A DNA stretch of 64,000 nucleotides from Lepeophtheirus salmonis (taxonomy: Eukaryota > Arthropoda > Copepoda > Siphonostomatoida > Caligidae). Positions 1 to 10,729 of the stretch are shown here, in pieces. A program made the translations under genes and the position numbers. Where the stretch lies: contig NC_052140.2 of NCBI RefSeq assembly GCF_016086655.4, positions 10,230,001-10,294,000 on the forward strand, read 5' to 3'. The stretch's first letter is position 1; every line of letters starts with the position of its first letter. The notes below the pieces were generated by a model. It saw nothing but the letters and a program-made list of their open reading frames with translations. It was not told the origin of the DNA and did not search any database.

Positions 1-413
1 TGATCACAAAATTCATTGTTTGACCCCCTCATTTCGCTATACCGTTTAAGATGAGCATCTATGAGCAAATGAAGGTGGCACTTAGATGGGTTTGGTTCGA
101 TAACTGAACCAAATTTTGATAACAAAGATGTAATCATTTTCTCATCCTTAAATCTTCTAATAGTATTTAAAGAAGTTATTTTCCCTTGTCGAATAGATGA
201 CATGCTAAGCTTATCAGATCCCTTGATTTTCATGCATACATCAGTTATAACACCATTGACCGAGGCAACTTGTACCTTGAACTCATTTTTAAGAGAAGCT
301 GCTCCATTTCTTACATCAATACGCTTGTTTGTGTAAAAACTAGCATGGCCGAATGAATGCTTAGGATTTGCTCCATAAAACTTTTTCTTAGAAAAAATAT
401 TTAGTTTCAAAGT
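1..413 (-). CDS. Partial open frame of unknown function, runs off the left edge
   Basis: Read leftwards, 137 codons are free of stops from just after a TAA at 414-416 to the first base of the window. In DNA this AT-rich that is very unlikely by chance. I checked every codon. No ATG opens the frame. A good acceptor-like tract (TTTTTTCTAAG, read on the minus strand) ends at about 387, so the exon may begin with the peptide KKFYGANPKHSF. Later landmarks are SLKNEFKVQV, VCMKIKGSD, SIRQGKITSLN, CHLHLLIDAH and KRYSEMRG. I do not recognise the family. It could be an exon of a host gene or part of an intact mobile-element gene. Downstream sequence lies outside the window. Confidence 0.5.
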
Positions 414-849
414 TTATAATTTTTAAAACATATGAAACTTATTTGAAGAGATGAACCGCCCTAATTGGTCGCTTTTTCCTGTTTTTTAGCGTGACCGCTT
501 AATCTAGGTTTGACTGTATATATGCATAATATAAAAACGTTTTTAGTTTAACAAAGGACATAATTGTATGGTAATTTTTTTTCATTGATATACATATACA
601 ATATATGAATTGCTTAATTCATTAAGTTAAATTTCAAAAAATGCAGTTTCAATGTAAAGTTTTAATCACTGTTTTAATAAATACATATTTTATATTTATT
701 AGGGAAAATTAATCAATGAAAAGATATCTTAAAGTATTGAGTACTTACATTGTAGGATTTCTCATTTACCAAAAAAATTGTCCTTACCCGGAATCCGGAA
801 AAAAAATCAGACTATTCTAAACTATATATTCTCAATTCTAACTGTAATA
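414..849. other. AT-rich spacer
   Basis: I see no gene, RNA or clear repeat. If the frame to the left is an exon, this is its upstream intron or flank. Confidence 0.4.
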
Positions 850-1524
850 CAAGGTTTAACAACAAACTAGGTGCTTTTGAACCATCTTCTATAAAATAGT
901 TATTTATTTTTTTAAATTTATACATAAGCAAAAACTGATACGAAGATAAAATCATTCAGAAGATATTTTGCTCAATGTATCTTCCATTCGTTCCCATAAT
1001 GGACTAAATTTGGTTCCTGAATGGTGCACAGGCCTTGGAAACTAGAACTTAGTCTAAATTCTTGCATTCCAAGACAATGGAGTCGATCATGGACTTCTTA
1101 GTGGCTTTTTGACATCTTTTGGCCTTTGTATCAAGGAATATCCAGACAGAATAATCCATCAGATTCAGGTTGGGAGATCTCAGAGGCAAAATATGCTTAA
1201 AGTATTTGATCACTCCTTTGAGGACCTTGGTGTCTACAGGGGCTTTCACCGAATCTGCAAGGCTTATTTTATATATCCCTGTCATCTTTGAGACCTGAAC
1301 ATTGTTTCTAAACAAATCGTTTTAATCAAAATCAACACAATAGTACATCTGTTCCCCCTCTAAAAAAAAGTTTTAAGCTTGAAAAACTATGTTGTTGACT
1401 ACATACCAGTTTTTTGAGCTACTAAGTGAAACGTAAATATGTTAATTTCCCTACCAATAAAGAATTGCAGAATTTGTCATCATATACGGAAATCTGAAAC
1501 TTTGGACTTTGTTGTTACACCTTG
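850..1524. mobile_element. Small mariner-type element with both ends
   Basis: The left end after a TA (848-849) reads CAAGGTTTAACAACAAA. The right end, inverted, reads CAAGGTGTAACAACAAA before a TA (1525-1526). The 675-bp unit therefore has matching terminal inverted repeats and the TA duplication typical of Tc1/mariner insertions. Inside is a shortened, broken transposase on the minus strand. The element is too small to be autonomous. Confidence 0.7.
980..1320 (-). pseudogene. Mariner transposase relic, core deleted
   Basis: The minus frame carries what looks like the end of the N-terminal DNA-binding region (VSKMTGIYKISLADSV). It then jumps to the C-terminal part of a mariner transposase: RSPNLNLMDYSVW corresponds to the family SPDLNPLDY-W motif, with a helix (IFLDTKAKRCQ) after it. 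A second frame finishes with SKACAPFRN and GRYIEQ, the usual C-terminus. The central catalytic part with the first two aspartates is missing and there is at least one frameshift, so it is inactive. It lies within the TA-flanked element at 850-1524. Confidence 0.65.
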
Positions 1525-1999
1525 TATATATTCAAATAAAATGTAATTCTACTATGACTGTAGAATCATAATTATGTTCAAGATTCTTGTCATGAGACCT
1601 ACAATTAAAAGTGTATAAAAAAATTTAACATTTTTAAGGCATATAAAAAAAAGGCATTTAAAATTTGTAAGAATAAATAAATAAAATATCCTCCTAAGCT
1701 AATCTACTAAAAGAGTTAGTTATGGGCTTGATTCCTCCTTGAATTGAGTGTGGCCTTCCTTGGATAAAGCTTCAGGGTCAATTTAGGGGTAAGTGGAAAT
1801 TGATGAAAAGATAAATTTGCAGAGACTTTTTATTTGCTTCTTATTTAAGTATTTTAATATTTTTTTACAGACAAAAATATAAAAAAAAGTTATAAATATT
1901 ATTTTCTCAAACGCCCCTTCTAAATAAATTGCATATATATTTCATTTTATCACGTGCATAGCGGTCAAATTCCCCACTATGTCTCCCTGAAACAGGCTT
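1525..1999. other. AT-rich spacer between two elements
   Basis: Nothing recognisable; scattered A/T runs only. Confidence 0.4.
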
Positions 2000-2361
2000 G
2001 TGTATGGAAGTGTACCGTTAATGTATTTTTTTTTGAGCTATGCAAACACAAGAGGCATCAAAATTTGCTTAATTTTACGCAGATTATGAAAATTATTGTA
2101 AAAAATGATTGTGCACCATTTGGAGAACTCTTCCGCTCCTCAAAGTTTTTTTAAAAAATAGGTCTTGACAGATTTAAACCATAATTCAAAAATAACACAA
2201 AGAATTATTTTAAGAGTTATTTTATGATTAAAACAAGAATGGGTACTAGTTAGAGCGCAAAACCTCCGCCTATGGTCCTTTTCTGGTGTGACCTAGACCT
2301 TAGATTTGACCTTGACCTCTCCAATGTAATGGCCTCATACTGTGACCATATATAGTCTTTG
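2000..2361 (+). repeat. Left long terminal inverted repeat
   Basis: Pairs with 4135-4480. The best-conserved blocks are at 2047-2085 (ACACAAGAGGCATC onward) and 2250-2340 (AGAGCGCAAAACCTCCGC onward). Confidence 0.65.
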
Positions 2362-2599
2362 TACCAAGTTTGGTCAAAATCGATCCGTAACTTTTATTAT
2401 TATTTTTTATTTAATTATTACAATCAATGATACTAAAATTTTGCATCATTTATCATCTACTGGTCTTCGAATTTTTGTAAAAGTTTACGTCTTTCCATAA
2501 TTAAACTGATTCCCTAAAATAATACAAAAATAAATATTAAGAGGTATGTTTCTATTAAAAACAATATTCCAAAATAATAATATAAGGAAAATAGAGATC

Positions 2600-4035
2600 C
2601 ACAACAAAACTCAGAATTTAAACTTACTTTAGTTTTCACAATTTGGCGTTTCTGTTCGAGATTACAATCTATTTTTCATAAAGCCATCTCTGGAACTAAC
2701 GTAAGTTACACTTTGTGAAGCATTTGTTACCAGTTTAACACATCTTTCCATTGATTGCGTCTCAACAATTTCTAATTTCTTATTTTTGGCATGATTTGAA
2801 GGTCTTAATTAGAAATATTTCGAAAACCCGGTGGTGCTCTAACTTGACATTCGTGCCACACAATAATCTATGCGTATTCTCTTGCATAAAAGTTTTACTC
2901 TTGGTGGTTTAAATATTATCCTTTTAGTGCTAATTTCAGTTCCCATAGCTTTTATTATTCTTTGCAATGCCAACTCCCGATTGAGGCCCCGCTCATCCAA
3001 CAACATACAGATAAGTAGGTTTAATGGGTGGCCAAAAAAGTATTTCTCTCAATAATAGGCTTCACGACAGACATAAGATTTTCTGGTATAAATCTAGAGC
3101 AAACAGTCAGTTTAAAAAAATATAATTAGGTACCTCCTTAAAAGACGCTTTTTGCTTGATTAGGAACCACACTGAAGCGTAGACTATAAGCATGTAGTTG
3201 AGAAGCACTTGCAAGTTTATGACAGATTATGAGTACTTTTAAACGATTAGCAGTAGGAAGCCATCTTGAGTGTACTAATTTTCCAGATTTACAGTATGCC
3301 AACTAAGGAGATGACAGTTTCATTTTCACAGCCAGTCAATCGCTTTCCTATTGGTTCGGAATAATCTTTAGACCCAAAGTGCCACCATCTAAACTCAAAA
3401 ATAAATGACGAAGGGCTAACTCATCAGCAAGAAGAATACAAATGCACAATAGTAAGGCTATCTCTAAATATTTAATTACGCCACCTTTCCAACCTGTGTT
3501 AGTTACAGTTCCGTCACATCCAACGGAAATTATCCATTTAAATTCCAACTTTGTCCCTCTAATAAATTTGTGATCGAAGTAAAAATTTATCTACTTGTAA
3601 CACAACCTGGCGTTGTGTGTCCCAAATAAAATGATCCAGCTTCTGATAAAACTGAGATGTGATCTTCTATAATTTTTTTGAGATGCTAACGGTCCCTTTT
3701 TTTGTATGTATCTCAATTTTGTCTTTTCGTCCATCAAAATAAATACTTCTGATGACAACTTCTTCAACCGCTTTTGAAGCTTCTATGCGTGCTTTAGATA
3801 CAGAACTGTGAACATTTTTTTTATCAATGGCCGGAGTTGAATTTTCGACAGAAACTAAGCCAAAGTCAGCCAAAGTCAGCCAAAACAGCAGAAGCAACAG
3901 CAGCAACAGATTGCGTCGATAAACCGTATCTATCAATAACATTTGCAAATGTTGGCAACGACAAATAATTTGTTTTGCCTTTGAAGTCGATACTGTATCT
4001 GTCGGGGAAGCCTCTATTATTGTACATGTTTCCAA
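2600..4035 (-). pseudogene. Relic of an uncharacterised TE-like protein family
   Basis: In several minus frames the same protein order can be followed. It runs SLPTFANVIDRYGLSTQSV (near 3965-3880), IYFDGRKDK (near 3735), AGSFYLGHTTPG (near 3620), GCDGTVTNTGWKGGVIKYLE (3530-3470), LALRHLFLSLDGG (near 3400), HSRWLPTANR (near 3270), YASVWFLIKQK (near 3170) and LLDERGLNRELALQR (near 3000). It ends with VERC-like and EMAL-KIDCNLEQKR traces near 2700-2640. I recall these phrases from large uncharacterised proteins repeated in arthropod and cnidarian genomes. The biochemical role is unknown. At least four frameshifts and several stops make this copy dead. Its place between long inverted repeats suggests the family is carried by a DNA transposon. 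Confidence 0.6.
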
Positions 4036-4134
4036 AAGAATCTGCTCTCTAAATCATTATGGGCATTTTTGTAGACAAAATTCGATCTTTCAGTTAAATA
4101 TAAATGTTATTTATCTCTCATTGACTTTTCATCC

Positions 4135-4480
4135 AGCCTCTGACGTTATATATGGTGACGTCAGAGGCCATTACATTTTGAGAAGTCAAGGTCAACGTCA
4201 CACCAAAAAATGACCATACGCGGAGGTTTTGCGCTCTACCAAGTGTATTGTTTTAATCATAAAATAACAATCAAAACTCATTTTTGTATTATTTTGGACA
4301 TACTATTTAATTCTGTGAACACGTACATTTTCACGAAACTTTGAAGAGCAGTAGAGCCTCCCAACTGATGCAAAATTTTATTTTATTTACAATTTTCGTA
4401 ATTTTTGTAAAATTAAGCAAATTTTGATACCTCTTGTGTGTGACCCAAAACTACATGAACAGGACACCCTACTGTGCAGG
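4135..4480 (-). repeat. Right long terminal inverted repeat
   Basis: Inverted partner of 2000-2361. The inner end also holds its own short palindrome (TCTGACGTTATATATGGTGACGTCAGA region, 4139-4168). Confidence 0.65.
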
Positions 4481-4522
4481 TCAAATTATAAGACTGCTTC
4501 AACCCCTTATATGAGGTACTAA

Positions 4523-4665
4523 GTCAAAACGTCGACTGACAGAACGTCAATAGACAAAATGTCGAATGGACAACCGTCGAATGGATAAAACGTCGAATAG
4601 ATAAAATGTCGACTGTAAAAAACGTTGACCGATAGAACGTTGAGCGATGGAACGTCGACCGGAAA
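4523..4665. repeat. Minisatellite of about 16-bp units (AA-CGTCGA core)
   Basis: About nine imperfect units follow each other, each with a core like AAAACGTCGAATGGA or GAACGTCGACCG. Variation is mostly C/T at the CG sites (CGTCGA, TGTCGA, CGTTGA), consistent with decay of CG dinucleotides. Confidence 0.75.
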
Positions 4666-4739
4666 ATATTACATTTCAAGATATGAAAAACTATTTTTAC
4701 GACATCTAACTACAAACATTTTCAGCCTCAAATATTTAT

Positions 4740-5116
4740 CCCACTACCGCTCCATAAACTAACAGTAAGGTACCCTCACATACCCCCATTTATACCTCGA
4801 AGTTTGGGGTTACTTCGGGTACTACCGAGCCTCAAAATAAGATGAAACCCAAAACAGTCTCAAATTTGGGGTCCTTTTGGGGTGTAAATGAAAGTGGGGT
4901 AAATTTAAATAGTGGCGGTGGGTTTCATCCCATTTTGGGGCCAGTCTGTACCAAAAACAGCTCAAACATTTGGGGGGTACATAGTGGTTGTGAGGGGCTC
5001 TTATTAGTTGCTTAAATAGTAGCAGAGGGGTTCATCCCATTTTGGGACACGGCAGTGACTGAACACACCCCCAAATAAGGGAGATTTGGAGGGTCCCTTA
5101 CAGGTAGCTTATATAG
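4740..5116. repeat. G-rich fold-back and ~100-bp tandem repeat
   Basis: Two direct units start at about 4912 and 5015 (shared core TTCATCCCATTTTGGG). An upstream block (4745-4860) is an inverted relative of the first unit. The stretch is much richer in G than its surroundings and has many GGGG runs. It may be one end of a fold-back element. Confidence 0.55.
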
Positions 5117-5990
5117 AAATGGTGCTGCTGGGTTATATATCAGGCGGGAAATGTGATCCTAACACCATTTGGAGTAGCACTTCATTATATCCTTTATATA
5201 ATTAGAAGCTCCGTTTAGAGTAATTCAGCTTAACAATTAAAGCTTAACCACATCCTTAGTTTAATGGACCAAAAAGCTATGGATTAATAAAATAATAAGG
5301 AACTTGATAATTACTTCGCAGATCCTTATAACGGTATTAAAGAAAATATACCAATCCATACTGCTTTTATTGGATAAAAAATTTACTTATATATTTTTAG
5401 GGATGAGAAAGATTTCGTTTTGTTCATGATGTGTTTACTTTTGGTGTATAACTAACGAAGCAATAAATCATATAATTCATGTTCTATAAGCAAATGCAAA
5501 GTCATACAAGGTTTGTGAACGAATGGAAAGCCTCATTTTCAATTATCAGAGAATAGAAAAAAAATTCTTAAGAAGTTATATAGATTAGGCCTCTTGATTA
5601 AGGAATTTATATTTCTAAACTAGAATACATTATATATTAGGATATATAATAATAATATGAACGTAATCTTAAGCATCTTGCCTACATTTTTTTTCTACAT
5701 GGTCATTTTAGTCCTCAAAAATCTCTTGCAACTGTCCCTAATTAATATAAATTAGCTAACATTGATTTATGGATCAATATTGCGGAGAAACAAAAACTTT
5801 TCTCGGTTTTGTTTGACTGCATTAATTTCGTTAAATATGACTAGTGGTGTCTACAATATAACTTGGTAGTGTGTAATAATAGAAAAATCGAATAAATTGT
5901 AATCTAAATAATGTTTATGAGGAGAGCAGCTTATATTTAGTTTTATTTGAATAAAAGTGAGAGGAATAAAAAAACCCATATCCCATTCCG
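5117..5990. other. AT-rich spacer
   Basis: No gene or repeat recognised. Confidence 0.4.
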
Positions 5991-7132
5991 TATACCTTTA
6001 GCAATCAATCTTGGCAAAAATTATTCAATATGGCCGTCTCCAGCCTCTATCACAGCCTCCACACGAGGTTGGAACTTGTGGCAGATTGCCACAATATAAT
6101 AGGTGGACATGTTGGGCCTTTGCTTATTAATACTGGCCTTGATCCCATTCATATTTATGTCTGATGTCTTCCCAACCTTGCTCTCTATGAAGCTTGATTG
6201 GATTGAGATGAGGACTGGAAGAGGGCCAGAAGTTCTTGTCCCAGAAGTCAGCAAAGAACTCCTTGCAGAACCTATGTGTCTTCAAGGGTGTATGACTGGG
6301 GCCATACCCTGGGGACCCTCTTGGGTCCACCCATAGTTGTTCGCAGGATAGTTAGCATTCAGCCAGGCCAAGAGTAGTAGGTCTCAACTCCGATTTTCTC
6401 GCTTGAAGAAGAAGTGATCCATTTTCTTTAAATCAGGGCCCACGACTCCCAAACACATTGTTCAGACTGGATGTTTTGTCATGAAGGTGCCCTGGACTTT
6501 CACATGAATATGTAGTTTCTGCAGTTCAAAAACCTGGTTTACTGTGAATAACTTCTTGTCTCAGAAGAAATTAAATTCGACGGATGAATCCTCAAGACTT
6601 TTTTGCATCTCTCAAGCCTTAAGGCCCTCATTCTGTCGATGAGGAGATGCCTTGGGTTCCCAACAAAGCTTTTAAGGCTGAGGCCATGATGAACTTCCCA
6701 CCTGATGGTGATCTCGTCAATTTTGAACTTGTCAGCCAAGTGGCGCATTGATGCTGCTAAATCTTTCTTGATCTTGGCCTCCAGGGACTTGAGAAATATT
6801 TCATATTGCTTCAAACCATTTCTTTCACTTCATGCCTTCCTTTCGACTCCTTACCCATTATCCTTGACCACCCTGATGCTCCGGAGTTTCCTCATGTTCA
6901 ACCCAACAATGTTGTAAATACTTTTTGGATTAATATCCACGTTGAGACGAGACGAAACCCTTTACTTTTTTACAACTGTTCAATCATTTTTCGTCCGATT
7001 TTGATCAAATTAAAACAATACCTAAGAAAGACAGCACATGTATTGGCACATTGCTTGAAATATCACCTGAAATCTTAATTAGTACAAAAAAAAAAAAAAA
7101 TATTTTGCCAAAAATTTCCCTGTGCCACACTG
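5990..7132. mobile_element. Mariner element, right end preserved
   Basis: The right end, read inwards from a TA at 7133-7134, is CAGTGTGGCACAGGGAAAT. The matching left end is not visible near 5990, so the left boundary is approximate. The enclosed transposase reads on the minus strand. Confidence 0.6.
6021..6910 (-). pseudogene. Mariner transposase relic, almost full length
   Basis: From the right: a start region (MRKLRSIRVVK), a helix-turn-helix part (EAKIKKDLAASMRHLADKF), the linker SFVGNPRHLLIDRMRALRLE, middle pieces (VQGTFMTKHP, CLGVVGPDLKKMDHFFF, LNANYPANNYGW), then KEFFADFWDKNFWPSSSPHL and the C-terminus FQPRVEAVIEAGDGHIE with stop at about 6021. The order and spacing match a mariner (DD34D) transposase of about 345 residues. 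Several frameshifts and stops break it and the motif after SSSPHLNP is degraded. It belongs to the same subfamily as the relic at 10.73-11.39 kb (shared VKGTFRT-like and KVNTEVYYK-like context). Confidence 0.75.
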
Positions 7133-7229
7133 TATATATATGTTTTTTTGTTTTGTTTTTTTGTGAGAAAACCAATATTTTCATATTAAGGAAGTCTAGC
7201 AGTGGTTTCGTATGAAATATTGAGGTATA

Positions 7230-7945
7230 TACAGGGTGCATTGTTTATAGTGCTCCCTGATATGTATCTAGAGTTCACATGCTGGTAATGAAAAAAACAC
7301 GTTTAAAATTTATAAAAGGAAAAAAGGTTATTGCGCTTGCTCTTTCTTTTTTTGTGCTCATTATTCTATAGGTTGTCGTGATGTTAGTTTATCCCTCTAA
7401 AGTATGGATTATTGTCGATTTTTGGTGTAACTGGTTTTAAAAAATCCATAATAATATAAATATACATGAATTTAAATATCATTAGAATTTTATCCCCACA
7501 CTTATAACATTTGAAATGTCGAAGATCCTCCACTTCATAGCAGTAACTTTTATCTCCCCCACCAAATCATATAACAGAACGGTGATGTTAACAAACATCT
7601 TACATCAGTAGTACCATATGTCTTGCTCTCGCCTTATCCTTCCGCTCTTTTTCTCCTAACCAAAATGGCAGATGTAGGTGTATCATCTACACAGCATAAA
7701 GAAAAAAGTAGTATAACATACTAAGGACTCCGCAGTGATGGAGAGGTTTAGAATCCCTGGCATATGCCATGAAACTAGAGGCAATTGTATATTAATTGAA
7801 GTGACGTAGGACCGGAGGCGGTGGTAAGGTATTTGTGTTATGCAGTACAGCCAAGACCCATTCTGTTCAGTAGATTACTACTTGTCGGTTCTAAATGAAG
7901 ATTTAAATCAATCATTATAAGAAGTTTGAAAGCCCAATAATGAAA
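7230..7945. other. Spacer with an isolated mariner-like end
   Basis: TACAGGGTGCATTGTTTATAG at 7232 onward looks like a single mariner terminus, without a partner that I can find. The rest (7300-7945) holds no recognised gene. Confidence 0.3.
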
Positions 7946-7949
7946 TTGT

Positions 7950-8335
7950 GAGATTGGCAAAATGTGGTAATCAATAAGATATTTAATCAGGATGAACAAA
8001 AAAAATTGTTTGTAGTGGATGAAAAAAGCAATAAAGGAAAGTCTACATTATCCAAACATTTGATTTGCAAACATAAAGCTTGTGATGTACTGGAGGAAAA
8101 ATTCAAGATTTGATGATAGCTTATGATACAGAAGCCCAGATAGCTATATTTGATATGGCTAGATGCAATCCAACGGATTATTGGTAATGGGGTTTAATGG
8201 AGATGATGAAGAATGGATTGTTTACAACAACTAAGTATACAGGGATGATGAAGCTATTTGATGATACGTAAGTATTGGTTTATACAAATAAAGATGTACC
8301 AGAAGATAAATTTAGTTCGGACCACTAGGAAATGT
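7950..8335 (+). pseudogene. Endogenous CRESS-DNA virus Rep helicase relic, copy 1
   Basis: Two plus frames carry landmarks of the superfamily 3 helicase half of a circovirus-like Rep. They are a DWQ lead-in near 7955, a Walker A like NKGKSTLSKH (8030-8060), a Walker B like IAIFDMARC (8137-8165), a KNGLFTTTKY block (8210-8240) and a motif C like VLVYTNKDVP (8270-8300). The Walker A and Walker B parts lie in different frames, and the second frame has stops near 8184, 8268 and 8330, so the copy cannot encode a working protein. The N-terminal nuclease half is not seen. Such insertions are known from many animal genomes. A facing partial copy lies at 9060-9235. Confidence 0.65.
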
Positions 8336-8399
8336 ATTTCATATAAAAAGTTTTAATACATAAGGATATTTTTAAATAAAAATCAAAAAGTTCAATATA

Positions 8400-9059
8400 G
8401 TCTTATAATTTGTTATTAGGGATGGGTAACTCGTTTCCAATAATTGTTTTTCAAAAATATTGATGAGGTGTGAGATCATTCAATGATAGGTTTACACATC
8501 TACCTTTGAACATGGTTTTCCATGTTACTCTAATTTGAATATTTAAACTAGGGAGACAGATTTTGGTGTGGGTTTCCTATAAAGAGACATAATTATTGGG
8601 ATATAGTATTTACAAAGTTAATAATACGGTATATTCCTCTCAACAGCAGTAGATTGCATCCAGTCATAATAAGGGTAATTATTAGTTTAAGTGACCACAT
8701 CTGAATCCATAGGATTGCCCTGAATAAAGGTTTCAACATGGGTTTCTGGGAGTACTTTACAAAATACTCTATGATAAAATAATTATCCTATTTCGTACCG
8801 TTCATTTGCAGAATCTAGTTAATATCTTTTATTACAAAAGATTCGGAACTATCGGGATTATAGTAAGTGTAAGTTTTACGGGGAACCGCTTTGACCAAAA
8901 AAAATATTTTACCCAAAAAATGTGGGAGTTTGATTACAGAAAAATTCTATCTTAACGCGCTTAATTTAAAAAAAAGGATGACTATATATTTGCAAATTGC
9001 ATCTTTGATTCTGCATGGGGTGAAATTCGTTATTCCCCTTTTGATGATCTAATGCTAGG
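8400..9059. other. AT-rich DNA between the two Rep relics
   Basis: I find no further viral motif. A short open stretch on the plus strand near 8975-9060 has no match that I know. Confidence 0.35.
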
Positions 9060-9235
9060 CTTTAATATATATTAAACCCCATGGTCAATAATCCGTTGGA
9101 TTGATTCTACCCATTTCAAATATAGCTATCTCGGCTTCTGTATCATAATTTGTCATCAAATCTCGAGTTTTTCTTCCAGTATTTCCTCAAGCTTTATGTT
9201 TACAAATCAAATCATAGATTTTCTTTTTCTAAAAT
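9060..9235 (-). pseudogene. Endogenous CRESS-DNA virus Rep helicase relic, copy 2 (inverted)
   Basis: Read on the minus strand this is a close copy of 8038-8195. It covers the segment after Walker A through Walker B (TATGATACAGAAGCC, ATAGCTATATTTGA, CCAACGGATTATTG). Both copies carry the frame change at the same place (around the GATTTGATGA string), which suggests the sequence was already broken when it was duplicated. The copy stops shortly after the Walker B block. Confidence 0.6.
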
Positions 9236-9329
9236 ATTATGTTGTTTTTTTTATAAAACAAAGTTGCAATCTTCGATATTTATAATAATATGACCTCTGC
9301 TTCCTTCAATCTAAAAGGATGTTCTATCA

Positions 9330-9480
9330 AGGGAATTATGGCATTACAATATGAGACTATGCCCTACAATACGGACTATTCAGTGAGATTAATTGATTTG
9401 ACTGAATTGAGTTAAACATCTTGCTAATTGTTGTGAAAAAGTATTTTAAAATTAACATTGTTTCAAACTCAAGACCTTAT
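9330..9480 (+). repeat. Direct repeat, copy 1
   Basis: Shares AATTATGGCATTACA, TTGAGACTA/ATGAGACTA, ACTATTCAGTGAG and TTGTGAAAAAGTATTT-type blocks with 10412-10560, about 1.08 kb away in the same direction. Confidence 0.6.
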
Positions 9481-10411
9481 ATTAATTTCATTCCACTTAT
9501 ACAGGTTATTTGTCTTGTTCCATCCACCTAGTCGTAGACCCCTAAGATAGCCCTCCATCTTTGATGTGTAGCTCATTCAGACCTCCATGACCTTGCAACC
9601 CCCAATAATGTCAATTTACTAAAAATCCCGTATTTTCGAAAAATCTCATTACCTTCACCCTACCACACAATATTTATTTATTAAGTGTTTAAATAATTTA
9701 AGTGTATATGCTTCCATTTGATAAACCCCAACCAATCACATTGCCTCATGTATTAACGGAGTAAAGGACTACATAACCCTTACCTAAACCTAATCTTTAG
9801 CTAAGTTTTCTTTCCGGTAAATAGGGAATTTATCATTACACAACAAAACCTATTTTTTTTACTCCTTATACAATCGATTTATGTTGCATAGATTGGTAAA
9901 TTTTGTGTTGGTTGAGTAAGTATTTGCTTTTGCATATATTTGCAAGCATGTTGGTGGCCAGTTCATTACAGTTATCGACTCAGATTAATAGGACTGGTTT
10001 TGATGTCACGAGAAAACCAAGGATAATTCTGGTATTACTTTACGTGTGTGAGTTTATAATAGAGGTGTATGAGTTATTTAAGGTCTTGATTCAGACGTTT
10101 CACTATTAATGGAAAGAAAAGAGCTTTCTGAATTTTTAGTTGGTATAAATATTACGTTTAATTTACAATAACGAGATTTAGCTTTTAAACTAAATATAAA
10201 TACAGTAAACATTTATTTTTCACTTACAATGAAAAGGTTTCTAAGGCTGATTAATTATAAGTATCTTTAAGTTAAGAAATTGGTGAGTGGTTCAACTCCC
10301 TGACGTGCACAGAGCCTAATCTTAAAATAAGTTATATATTTTTTCAATTTATTCAATAAATTATAATTATGTATTCAACTTGCATGCTAATTCCTTTTAA
10401 GCAGTTACAAG
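9481..10411. other. Spacer between direct repeats
   Basis: No coding signal recognised. A pol III B-box-like string (GGTTCAACTCC) at about 10288 has no convincing A box upstream. Confidence 0.3.
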
Positions 10412-10560
10412 TTTAATTATGGCATTACATTTTGAGACTACGTGATACAAGAGTAACTATTCAGTGAGTTAATATGGTTTGACTTAATTGAATGAAATAT
10501 CTATGTAATTGTTTTGAAAAAGTATTTAAAAAGTTACATTGTTTTAACTTCAGAGTAATC
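10412..10560 (+). repeat. Direct repeat, copy 2
   Basis: Diverged second copy of 9330-9480. The pair could be a tandem duplication or two copies of one short interspersed element. Confidence 0.6.
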
Positions 10561-10729
10561 TACCGAGTAAAAGATAATATATGTGTATGAAAAAAATTAT
10601 AGAGTGCACTGTATATAAAGGGTGAACACTCAATAATTAGAATCCTTTTTGAGGCTGTCTAGCCTTAATTTTAAAAGTCTGACAATTTTATACTCTGCAC
10701 TATTAGAAACAATTAACAAAAAGCTAAAA

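Larger units (their letters stand above)
2000..4480. mobile_element. TIR-bounded element of unclassified type
   Basis: The left arm (about 2000-2361) and right arm (about 4135-4480) are inverted copies of each other. Matching landmarks are ACACAAGAGG-ATCAAAATTTGC, TTATTTTATGATTAAAACA, AGAGCGCAAAACCTCCGC and TAATGGCCTC. The outer ~45 bp are less alike, so the exact ends and target duplication are uncertain. Between the arms lies a relic gene on the minus strand. A third, partial copy of the arm occurs at 15945-16025. Long inverted repeats around one gene point to a DNA transposon, but I cannot assign a superfamily. Confidence 0.65.

Noticed and set aside
3348..3548. A 66-codon minus frame that alone might be taken as a small gene.
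   Set aside because: It is the middle of the larger broken GCDGTVTNTG relic, whose other parts continue in neighbouring frames on both sides.
10280..10315. tRNA or SINE-like B box (GGTTCAACTCC).
   Set aside because: No A box at the right distance and no cloverleaf.
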